DNA of 34,754 nt from Opitutia bacterium (GTDB taxonomy: Bacteria > Verrucomicrobiota > Verrucomicrobiia > Opitutales > Opitutaceae). Below, one piece after another: positions 1 through 8,971 of this stretch (positions are counted from its first letter, which is position 1; every line of letters begins with the position of its first letter). The stretch is from the NCBI GenBank assembly GCA_947467625.1, contig CANIJN010000026.1, positions 1 through 34,754 of the forward strand. The letters run 5' to 3'. A program made the translations under genes and the position numbers. Below the pieces are notes generated by a model. It was not told where the DNA came from, made no database searches, and saw only the letters and a list, made by a program, of their open reading frames with translations.

Positions 1-254
1 CGTCTCCGAAATCCCCCCGGAGTGATTCCTGACTAAGTTTCCCCTGGCTCGCGGTCGCCTTCCCCGCGTCGCCCCGGTTGTCTCAATCATGCCAGCCTGC
101 TGGCCACCCCGTTTCCCCGGACAGCCAACCCCACTACCCGTGGTGGTGAGCACTGACCAGGCGTTCGCGACAAGATCAGCCGATAGTAACGCGCTGGATA
201 TCCCTCCTCAGGAGACGGCGCTGGTCGTCAGCGGGGCCGGAAAGCCCGTGCCCC

Positions 255-1265
255 TTAGCGTAGTTCCGCCGCCATCGCCTTTGCGAAATACGTCAGAATC
301 ATGTCCGCTCCCGCCCGCTTGATTGCCACTAAAGACTCGTGGCGCGTGCGCGGCAGATCCAACCACCCCATTTTTGCCGCCGCGTGCAGCTGCGCGTATT
401 CTCCGGAAACCTGATACGCCGCGATCGGCTTATGGGTCGCGTTACGCACGTCGCGGATGATGTCCAGATAGGGTCCCGCCGGTTTCACCATAATGATGTC
501 TGCACCTTCGGCCACATCGAGCGCGGCCTCGTCCAGCGCCTCACGGCGATTGGCCGGATTCATCTGATAGGTCGTCTTGCTCAGTAAATTTGTACCCGCC
601 GCCTTCGCGCTGCCGACCGCATCGCGAAACGGCCCGTAATACGCCGAGGCAAATTTCACCGAATACGCCATAATGCCCACGCCCGTGAAGTCCGCCGCAT
701 CGAGCGCCCGGCGAATCGCCCCGACCCGACCGTCCATCATGTCGCTCGGCGCCACCACATCCACGCCCGCCTGCGCTTGCAGCACCGCCATTTTCGCCAA
801 AATGCCGACGGTCCGATCGTTCGCGACGTCATCACGCGCCGCCGTGAGCACGCCGTCATGCCCGTGGCCCGTGTAGGGATCGAGGGCAACATCGGTGATC
901 ACCGTCATCTGCGGCAACGCCTTCTTGACCGCCCGGACCGCTCGCAGCACGAGCGTTTCCTCATTGAGCGCCTGCGTGCCCTCATCGTCCTTCAAACTCG
1001 TGTCGAGTTTCGGAAACAATGCCACGGCCGGCACCCCGAGCTTCGCGAGTGCGCGGCACTCTTTGACGAGGTCTTGGATATTCAGCCGAGAGACACCCGG
1101 CATCGACGCGATCGCCTCGGGCGGGCCTTTGCCGTCCACCACGAACAGCGGCGCGATAAAATCCGCCGGGCGCAGCACGGTCTCCTCGACCATCGCGCGC
1201 AAACTGGCCGTGCGACGCAGTCGGCGTGGACGATGAAGTAAATCGAGCTTGATGGGATCAGGCAT
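255..1265 (-). CDS. hemB: Porphobilinogen synthase (delta-aminolevulinic acid dehydratase)
   Basis: HemB condenses two 5-aminolevulinate molecules to porphobilinogen, an early cytosolic step of haem and other tetrapyrrole synthesis. The 336-residue product has the usual family length. The two Schiff-base lysines are visible: Lys204 in YSVKFASAYYGPFR and Lys261 in IIMVKPAGP. The metal loop reads DVALDPYTGHGHDG (residues 125-138), so the cysteines of zinc-type enzymes are replaced by Asp/Ala. This matches the Asp-rich, magnesium-responsive subgroup known from pseudomonads. The ATG at 1265 gives MPDPIKLDLLHRPRRLR, a normal N-terminus. The gene diverges from cysS across a 129-bp spacer. No convincing T-tracked terminator follows the stop; a GGGGC/GCCCC hairpin near 219-243 lacks a T run. 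Identification is secure. Confidence 0.96.
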   Translation of the reverse strand: MPDPIKLDLLHRPRRLRRTASLRAMVEETVLRPADFIAPLFVVDGKGPPEAIASMPGVSRLNIQDLVKECRALAKLGVPAVALFPKLDTSLKDDEGTQALNEETLVLRAVRAVKKALPQMTVITDVALDPYTGHGHDGVLTAARDDVANDRTVGILAKMAVLQAQAGVDVVAPSDMMDGRVGAIRRALDAADFTGVGIMAYSVKFASAYYGPFRDAVGSAKAAGTNLLSKTTYQMNPANRREALDEAALDVAEGADIIMVKPAGPYLDIIRDVRNATHKPIAAYQVSGEYAQLHAAAKMGWLDLPRTRHESLVAIKRAGADMILTYFAKAMAAELR

Positions 1266-1290
1266 GGTGCGTGGAAGGAAGGCACCGAGG

Positions 1291-1381
1291 TAACCGCTAA
1301 TCCCCGCTAATTCACGCTAATCTTCAAAAAAATGTAGCCAGCCCTTTCTTTATTGGTGCCAATCAGCGACGTTTAGCGGTT
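1291..1381. repeat. Intergenic CGCTAAT short repeats between hemB and cysS
   Basis: Three copies of CGCTAAT lie at 1295-1301, 1305-1311 and 1315-1321, an exact 10-bp period (one helical turn). A related inverted TTAGCGGTT lies at 1373-1381, just before the cysS start. The 10-mer at 1291-1300, read on the minus strand (TTAGCGGTTA), recurs exactly at 8833-8842 in another gap. The repeats sit where divergent hemB and cysS promoters must lie, so they could be operator half-sites or simply a dispersed intergenic repeat. The function is unknown. Confidence 0.5.
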
Positions 1382-1394
1382 TCAAATCCGGTTC

Positions 1395-2765
<1,371 letters not shown>

Positions 2766-2825
2766 TCAGCCTTTCGCTTTTGGACCGTCTGCTCTCTACT
2801 CTCAATTTTTCCGCCCCTTCCCGCT

Positions 2826-4745
2826 ATGTCCCACGTCATGTCTCCTCTCGAAGAACTCCGCCACTCGGCCTCGCACATCCTCGCGACCGCCATTCTCCGC
2901 ATCTTCCCTGATGCCAAGCTCGACATCGGTCCGCCCACGGACACCGGGTTCTACTATGACATCGATCTCGATCACAAACTCACCGCCGATGACCTCGTAA
3001 AGCTCGAGGCCGAGATGAAGAAGGTCGCCGACGAAAACCAGCGCTTCGACCGTAAGGAAGTCTCCCGCGAGGAGGCCGTCGAGATCATCAAGTCCCGCGG
3101 CCAGGAGCGCTACAAACTCGGCCGTCTCGCCGACATCCCCGAGGGCGAAAAAATTTCGTTCTACCAAAATGGCGAGTTCATGGATCTTTGCGCCGGCACG
3201 CACGTGCGCTATTCCTCCAAGCTAAAAGCCTTTAAACTCCTCTCCATCGCCGGCGCCTATCACCGTGGCGATGAGAAGAACAAGCAGCTCCAACGCATCT
3301 ACGGCACGGCGTTTCCAACCAAGGAAGAGCTCGCCCAACACCTCGAGCGCACCGAGCAGGCCAAGGCCCGCGACCACCGCAAACTCGGCAAGGAACTAAA
3401 ACTTTTCCATATCGACGAAGACGTCGGCCAGGGCCTCATCCTCTGGACGCCCAATGGCTCCATCATCCGCCAAGAGTTGCAGGATTTCATCGGTGGCGAG
3501 CTCCGCAAGCAGGGCTACTCGCAGGTCTTCACGCCGCACATCGGCAAGCTCGAACTCTACAAAACTTCCGGCCACTTCCCTTATTACAAGGAGTCGCAGT
3601 TCTCGCCCGTCTTCGAAAACGAGTCGCTCGCAAAAGCCCTCAGCGAAGGCTGCTCGTGCGCCGAAGCCTACGCCCGCCTTGATGGCGTGTCCGCCCAACT
3701 TGCCGCGCAGATCAATGCTCGGACCGGCAAGGAAACCATCACGCCCGACCGCGTGATGCCCGAAGATAAGCTCCTCAACGGTTTCATGCTGAAACCGATG
3801 AATTGCCCGCATCACATCAAGATTTTCGCGTCCCAGCCGCACAGTTACCGAGACCTCCCCGTGCGCCTCGCCGAGTTCGGCACCGTTTACCGCTGGGAAC
3901 AATCCGGCGAGCTCAACGGCATGACGCGCGTCCGCGGCTTCACCCAGGACGACGCCCATCTGTTCTGCACCGAGGAACAGGTCGCCGCCGAAGTCCTCGG
4001 CTGTCTCGCCCTTGTCAAAGTCGTTCTCACCACCCTCGGCATGACCGATTACCGTGTGCGCGTCGGCCTCCGCGATCCCGACGGCAAGAAATTCGCCGGC
4101 AATCCCGAACAATGGGACAAAGCCGAGGCCGCCTGCCGTGAAGCCGCAAAATCCCTCGGCGTGCCCTTCACCGAGGAGCCCGGCGAGGCCGCCTTCTACG
4201 GCCCGAAGATCGACTTCGTCATCAAAGACGTGATCGGCCGCGAGTGGCAGCTCGGCACCGTGCAGGTGGACTATGTGCTCCCGGTGCGCTTCGACCTCGC
4301 CTACATCGGAGCGGACAACGCCAAGCACCGCCCGGTCATGATCCATCGCGCGCCCTTCGGCTCGATGGAGCGTTTCTGCGGCGTCCTGATCGAGCACTTC
4401 GGTGGCGACTTCCCCGCCTGGCTCGCGCCCGAACAGGTGCGCCTCGTACCCATCAGCGACAATCTCAACGATTACGCGCGCGCGTTTCTCACTCGCCTCA
4501 AGGCCGAGGGTTTCCGCGCCACCATCGACGAGCACTCCGACAAACTCGGCGGCAAGATCCGCCGCGCCGAACTCGACAAGGTCCCCTACACACTCGTCAT
4601 GGGCTATAAGGAGGCTGAGACGCACAGCGTGTCCGTCCGCAGTCGCGCCCGGGGCGACGAGGGCGTGATCTCGCTCGACGCGTTCGTCGCGAAACTCAAA
4701 GCCGAAGTTTCAACCCGCGCGCTGCCGGACAAAAAAAAGGCCTAA
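2826..4745 (+). CDS. thrS: Threonyl-tRNA synthetase, TGS-less, with active-site-proximal insertion
   Basis: This class II synthetase charges tRNA-Thr and hydrolyses mischarged Ser-tRNA-Thr. The editing domain is visible: HSASH (13-17) and CAGTH (122-126) supply the HxxxH and Cys/His residues. The catalytic core shows MNCPHH (325-330, Cys is a zinc ligand), motif 2 RVRGFTQDDAH (368-378) and motif 3 near APFGSMERFCG. The anticodon-binding domain follows. Two oddities stand out. The protein begins directly at the editing domain, so the N-terminal TGS domain of typical bacterial ThrS is absent, and the 60-bp gap to cysS leaves no room for it. About 55 extra residues (roughly 262-320) sit between HFPYYKESQFSPVF and LKPMNCPHH, where most ThrS have a short link. 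The start at ATG 2826 is chosen; Met5 (2838) is an alternative. A terminator follows at 4759. Confidence 0.96.
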   Translation: MSHVMSPLEELRHSASHILATAILRIFPDAKLDIGPPTDTGFYYDIDLDHKLTADDLVKLEAEMKKVADENQRFDRKEVSREEAVEIIKSRGQERYKLGRLADIPEGEKISFYQNGEFMDLCAGTHVRYSSKLKAFKLLSIAGAYHRGDEKNKQLQRIYGTAFPTKEELAQHLERTEQAKARDHRKLGKELKLFHIDEDVGQGLILWTPNGSIIRQELQDFIGGELRKQGYSQVFTPHIGKLELYKTSGHFPYYKESQFSPVFENESLAKALSEGCSCAEAYARLDGVSAQLAAQINARTGKETITPDRVMPEDKLLNGFMLKPMNCPHHIKIFASQPHSYRDLPVRLAEFGTVYRWEQSGELNGMTRVRGFTQDDAHLFCTEEQVAAEVLGCLALVKVVLTTLGMTDYRVRVGLRDPDGKKFAGNPEQWDKAEAACREAAKSLGVPFTEEPGEAAFYGPKIDFVIKDVIGREWQLGTVQVDYVLPVRFDLAYIGADNAKHRPVMIHRAPFGSMERFCGVLIEHFGGDFPAWLAPEQVRLVPISDNLNDYARAFLTRLKAEGFRATIDEHSDKLGGKIRRAELDKVPYTLVMGYKEAETHSVSVRSRARGDEGVISLDAFVAKLKAEVSTRALPDKKKA

Positions 4746-4758
4746 GACCGGGACGGTG

Positions 4759-4789
4759 CGCCTCGCTTCCCGCGGGAGGTGATTTTTTT
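4759..4789 (+). terminator. Rho-independent terminator after thrS
   Basis: CGCCTC (4759-4764) pairs with GAGGTG (4776-4781), six base pairs with one G-U, around an 11-base loop. The run ATTTTTTT follows at 4782-4789. The hairpin lies 14 bases after the thrS stop, consistent with ending a cysS-thrS transcript. Confidence 0.6.
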
Positions 4790-5166
4790 GGGTAGGGCTG
4801 CCGCTCGTCGGCGTGCCGTTCCTGATCTCCCACGTCCGTCATCCGTTGCGCGCGGGCGTGCCGCTCCGTATCGCTCTCCCCGTCTTCTGTTTCCCGTCGC
4901 CTGGCGGCGCACTTTCGGTGCATCCCGCCCGACGACATCCGTGCGAATTCCCCCAGCACGGAGCGACCGGTCCACGTGAGACCGTCTCCACTTCGGCCAA
5001 AAGATGACCGTCCGAAAAAATACCGGTCGCCACTTGCATTGGCCACTCTTCACTCGGAAAGATCGTCCCTGTACCTCACCCTTCCCGCCGCGCCCCCAGC
5101 CTCACCCACCTCAATCAGCCGGAACGTTCGACCGACGTTCCTTTGCTGGTTCCGCCTGTTTCTCAA
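4790..5166. other. Gene-free spacer upstream of TonB-dependent receptor
   Basis: This stretch of about 377 bp between the thrS terminator and the receptor has several overlapping short open frames on both strands. None has a recognisable product, a start signal or consistent codon use. I see no tRNA, riboswitch or convincing promoter motif. It presumably holds the receptor's promoter and a long 5' leader. Confidence 0.5.
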
Positions 5167-8100
5167 ATGACCACTGCCATGAAAAACCTTGAAACGCTCC
5201 CCACCACCCCGCACCGCGCCCGACGCGCGGTTGCCTTCCAGTCCGCCCTGCTGCTCGTCCTCGCCTCCTCCCCGTTCGCGCAGGTTGCCCCCGCTCCCGG
5301 GCTGAGCGCCGCAGCCCTTGCGAAGTACGACACAAATAAAAACGGCCGGCTCGACCCAGTCGAGCAGGCCTCGCTCGACGCCGACCTAAAAAAATCCGCC
5401 ACCGCCGCGTCCGCGCCGACTGCCGCCGAGCCGCGGCCCGGCGAAGAAGTCGTCGCGCTCTCACCATTCGAAGTCGTTTCAGACACCAAGGGCTACTATG
5501 GCGCCAACACGATGTCCGGGACGAGGTTCAACTCGAAGCTCGAAGACCTCGCCTCCTCCATCACCGTGATGACGAAGGAACAGATGTCCGACTTTGCGAT
5601 GCTCGATATCAACGATGTATTCCTCTACACCGCCAGCGCCGAGGGCACGGGCAATTTCACCGATTTCGAGGTGAACCGAAATGGCGACGTGCAAGAAAAC
5701 GTCAGCCTCAATCCCACCCAAGCCAATCGCGTCCGCGGCATCGCCTCGGCCAACGTCTCCCTCGGCAACTTCGAGACCATGGCCCGCGTGCCCGTCGATC
5801 CGCTCGGCGTCGAGGCCGTCGAAATCAGCCGCGGTCCCAATGCCACCATCTCCGGCCTCGGCAATCCTTCCGGCACCGTCAACATGGTGCCGTCTTCCGC
5901 CAACGTCACCCGCGACCGCTCCCAGTTCTCGGCGCGCACCGACAGCTATGGCGGCTACCGCACCAGCCTCGACGTCAACCGCGTGCTCCTGCGCGGCATC
6001 CTCGCCGTCCGCGCCTCAGGTAGTTTCCAGCACGACGGATTTATCCGCGAACCGTCCGGCGTGAACACCGTCCGCTATAATGGTATGGTCCGTTATCAAC
6101 CCTTCAAGAAGACCAGCGTCACTGCGAGCTACTCGGTTTATCGGATGAACGGGAATCGCCCCAACGCGAGCCCACCCCGGGACAATATTTCCTACTGGAT
6201 CGCCAACGGTCGCCCTACTTGGGATCCCGTCGGTCAGGTCATCCACGTCAACGGCCAGACCATCGGCAACGGCGGCTTGGGCACCACCACCCCGATCACC
6301 GCCGACGCCGGCGTGCCCGACTACTTCAATCGTTCCTTCACCGGCAGCGGCCGTTTTTACGCCTACATGGGCCAGGGTGGCCTCGAGTTGCTCGGCACGA
6401 GCGGCTCGACGCTGAACACCAATCCCGGCTCCGGCTCCGGCACGCTGCGCTACATGTCCGTCAGCGCCGGCTCCGGCATCGCCGCCGGCCGCTTCACCGG
6501 CCAGCCCCTCTTCACCACGACCCCGACCGTGACCGACCGGGCGCTCTACGACTGGTCGTCCACCAACCTCGCGGCCATGAATCGCGTGATGGACCGGACC
6601 CTCACCAGCTCCGTGCAGATCGACCAAAACATCATCGATACTCAGATGCACCGCCTCGACGCCCAGGCTGGTTTCCTGCGCGAAGATTCTCAGCGCTACG
6701 CCCGCAACATCATGGGCGAGCTCAACGCAAACGGCCAGTCCGGCCAGCTCCTCATCGATCCCAACGAGCGGCTCATCGACGGTTCGCCGAATCCGTTTTT
6801 CCTCCGCCCCTACATGGGCGTCGATCAACCTTTCACGACGTGGTCTCCGCAAAAATGGGACGCCTATCGCGCCCAGCTCAGCTACCGGCTCGACTTCACC
6901 CAGCAGAAAAATGTCCTGCGCTGGCTCGGCACGCATCAACTCTCCGGCTACGACGAATACAAATACCGCATCTCGCGCCGCTACGCCTACAAGGACGGCA
7001 TCGCCGACCCGCACGCTTGGATTCCCGCCGGCATCTCGCGCGTCAATCAGGGCGCCATCGTCGGCGGACCCGCCGCCGCCGGCAACGTCACGCGCGGTTA
7101 CTTCCGCTATTACCTTGGCGACGCCACCGGCAACAATATCGACTACGCCCCCACCGAGCTCAAATACGGCACCTATAACCTTTTTTACGGCAATCCCACG
7201 ACCGGCTTTGTCCGCGAGCCCACCCTCATCAGCCAGATCGCGACCACCGATCGCACCGGAGGCGGCAACAATTCGAAAACCATCCTGAAAACCCTCGGCG
7301 GCGTCGTGCAAAGCAACTTCCTCGACAACCGCATCGTCACGACCTTTGGCAAGCGCGAGGACCAGCAATTCGTCAAAAACGGGGCTACCCCGCAGCGCCT
7401 CACCGCCGACGGACTCAGCTTTGATTACGAATCCCTCAATCACTGGTCGTCGGGGGACTACCGGGTGAACAGCGGCGACACCACGCAGCAGGGCGCCGTC
7501 GTGCGGCCATTCCGCGGTTGGCGGGCCATCAACGAAATGGCCAGCAGCCCGGGACTGACGGGATTCGTCGGCCAGGCGCTCACCGGCCTCTCGCTCACCT
7601 ATAACCAGTCCGACTCCTTCCGGCCTCAAGATCCGCGCGTAGACCTCTATCTCAATCCGCTGCCCAATCCCTCAGGTGCCGGCAAGGACTGGGGATTCGC
7701 GCTCAACATGTTCGACAACACGTTCGTTCTCCGCGTCAACAAATACGAGACCTCACAGCTCAAGACCCGCGGGGGCGACGCCGGCACGATCGCCCAGCGC
7801 GTCACGCGCACCGACGTTGCTTCGACCGCCGCCTTCCTACTGCAAACGCAGGCGCTCCTCTGGGTAGCGGCAGCCAACCCCACGTTCACCCAGACGCAGA
7901 TCGAAACCGAGGTCGGCCGCCAGATGGGCATTCCGTGGGAGCGCCAGGTCGCGATCGAAAACGCATTCGATGCCGGCCTGATTTCCTCCACCAACGACAT
8001 CGTCGCCACCGGTACCGAGATCGAGCTCAATTATAACCCCACCAACTATTGGACCGTCGCCGCCTCCTTCACCGAAAACGAGGCCACCAATGCCAACGTA

Positions 8101-8718
8101 TCGAAGGACATCGCCCAATGGATTAGCGAGCGGATGCCGTTCTGGACCACGATTCGCGACCAGCGGGACAACGCCCTGTGGTGGACGAAGAACTACGGCG
8201 GCTCACAAACGGCGGCCCAAAACTACGCGGTATTCGTCGGCGCGCCTTATGCCGTCGTCCAGCAGTCCGAGGGGGCGCCCAATCCTCAAATCCGAAAATA
8301 CTCCGCTCGGTTCAGCACGAACGTCAAACTCAGCGGCATCACCCAGCACAAGCTGCTTCGGCAGTTCGAGGTCGGCGGCGCACTCCGCTATCAGGACAAG
8401 GGCTTCCTCGGTTACTACGGCAAGCAGCAGCTCCCCGCGACCATCACCGAGCTCGATCGCAACCGGCCCATCTACGACCAAGGAAGTTTCTTCGGAAAAA
8501 CCACCACGAGCGGCCACTACTTCCTCGATGCGAACGTCCGCTATCGCACGCGGTTGTGGTCCAATAAGGTCTCCTCAACTTTCCAGCTCAACATCCGCAA
8601 CCTCCAAGAACCAGGCAACCGCCTGCAAACGATCGGAGCTTTCCCGGATGGCACTCCACACACCTACCGCATCGTCGATCCGCGACAGTTTATTCTGACC
8701 GCGACGTTCGACTTGTAG
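5167..8718 (+). CDS. TonB-dependent outer-membrane receptor with N-terminal EF-hand-like loop
   Basis: The gene encodes a large energised outer-membrane importer of about 1183 residues; the substrate is not evident. After a basic RARR stretch comes a hydrophobic signal segment (about 21-38). A canonical 12-residue EF-hand loop follows, DTNKNGRLDPVE (55-66), with Asp1, Asn3, Asn5, Gly6 and Glu12 in place. Next is the TonB-box-like EEVVALSPFEVVS (93-105). The plug domain contains MSGTRFNSKLEDLASSITVMT, RVRG and VEISRGPNATISGLGNPSG, followed by a long beta-barrel ending in FILTATFDL. This N-terminal arrangement resembles receptor families common in Opitutaceae, often linked to glycan uptake, though that role is only inferred. 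ATG 5167 is chosen; 5179 (MKNLETLP) is equally plausible, and neither has a clear ribosome binding site. No SusD partner or sugar-degrading genes lie nearby. Confidence 0.9.
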   Translation: MTTAMKNLETLPTTPHRARRAVAFQSALLLVLASSPFAQVAPAPGLSAAALAKYDTNKNGRLDPVEQASLDADLKKSATAASAPTAAEPRPGEEVVALSPFEVVSDTKGYYGANTMSGTRFNSKLEDLASSITVMTKEQMSDFAMLDINDVFLYTASAEGTGNFTDFEVNRNGDVQENVSLNPTQANRVRGIASANVSLGNFETMARVPVDPLGVEAVEISRGPNATISGLGNPSGTVNMVPSSANVTRDRSQFSARTDSYGGYRTSLDVNRVLLRGILAVRASGSFQHDGFIREPSGVNTVRYNGMVRYQPFKKTSVTASYSVYRMNGNRPNASPPRDNISYWIANGRPTWDPVGQVIHVNGQTIGNGGLGTTTPITADAGVPDYFNRSFTGSGRFYAYMGQGGLELLGTSGSTLNTNPGSGSGTLRYMSVSAGSGIAAGRFTGQPLFTTTPTVTDRALYDWSSTNLAAMNRVMDRTLTSSVQIDQNIIDTQMHRLDAQAGFLREDSQRYARNIMGELNANGQSGQLLIDPNERLIDGSPNPFFLRPYMGVDQPFTTWSPQKWDAYRAQLSYRLDFTQQKNVLRWLGTHQLSGYDEYKYRISRRYAYKDGIADPHAWIPAGISRVNQGAIVGGPAAAGNVTRGYFRYYLGDATGNNIDYAPTELKYGTYNLFYGNPTTGFVREPTLISQIATTDRTGGGNNSKTILKTLGGVVQSNFLDNRIVTTFGKREDQQFVKNGATPQRLTADGLSFDYESLNHWSSGDYRVNSGDTTQQGAVVRPFRGWRAINEMASSPGLTGFVGQALTGLSLTYNQSDSFRPQDPRVDLYLNPLPNPSGAGKDWGFALNMFDNTFVLRVNKYETSQLKTRGGDAGTIAQRVTRTDVASTAAFLLQTQALLWVAAANPTFTQTQIETEVGRQMGIPWERQVAIENAFDAGLISSTNDIVATGTEIELNYNPTNYWTVAASFTENEATNANVSKDIAQWISERMPFWTTIRDQRDNALWWTKNYGGSQTAAQNYAVFVGAPYAVVQQSEGAPNPQIRKYSARFSTNVKLSGITQHKLLRQFEVGGALRYQDKGFLGYYGKQQLPATITELDRNRPIYDQGSFFGKTTTSGHYFLDANVRYRTRLWSNKVSSTFQLNIRNLQEPGNRLQTIGAFPDGTPHTYRIVDPRQFILTATFDL

Positions 8719-8917
8719 CCGCAATCGCCAGCGAGTGGTGATCCGTCTTTTTGCTGAACCTGCCGGATACTACCGGCCGCAGGAAAGTTACCCGACCACG
8801 GCTCACCTTCCTTGCGAATGAGGAGTGGGACTTTAGCGGTTAATCCCGCGCCGATTACTCCCGTGCAATCACTCGCCTTCTCGCGCCAAAAAACCCTCGA
8901 TAAATATGCTCGCGGGC

Positions 8918-8956
8918 AAAAAATGAGTTGAGGCCAATCTCCAGGCGGCGCTGGAG
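8918..8956 (-). terminator. Possible terminator of the giant minus-strand gene
   Basis: A perfect 6-bp stem CTCCAG/CTGGAG (8939-8944 and 8951-8956) with a 6-base loop lies 16 bases after the giant gene's stop. On the minus strand a run of six T (8918-8923) follows, but about 15 bases after the stem, which is further than in canonical terminators. The exact 10-mer TTAGCGGTTA also occurs in this convergent gap, at 8833-8842. Confidence 0.35.
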
Positions 8957-8971
8957 CGCACCGAACGAGTC

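Noticed and set aside
89-322. A short plus-strand frame before and overlapping the hemB 3' end
   Set aside because: It is Pro-rich, has no ribosome binding site and overlaps hemB; there is no support as a gene.
3396-4625. A 409-codon minus-strand open frame opposite thrS
   Set aside because: It is an antisense shadow of conserved ThrS codons.
6016-7629. A 537-codon minus-strand open frame opposite the large TonB receptor
   Set aside because: It is a shadow frame of a clearly recognised receptor, with no family features.
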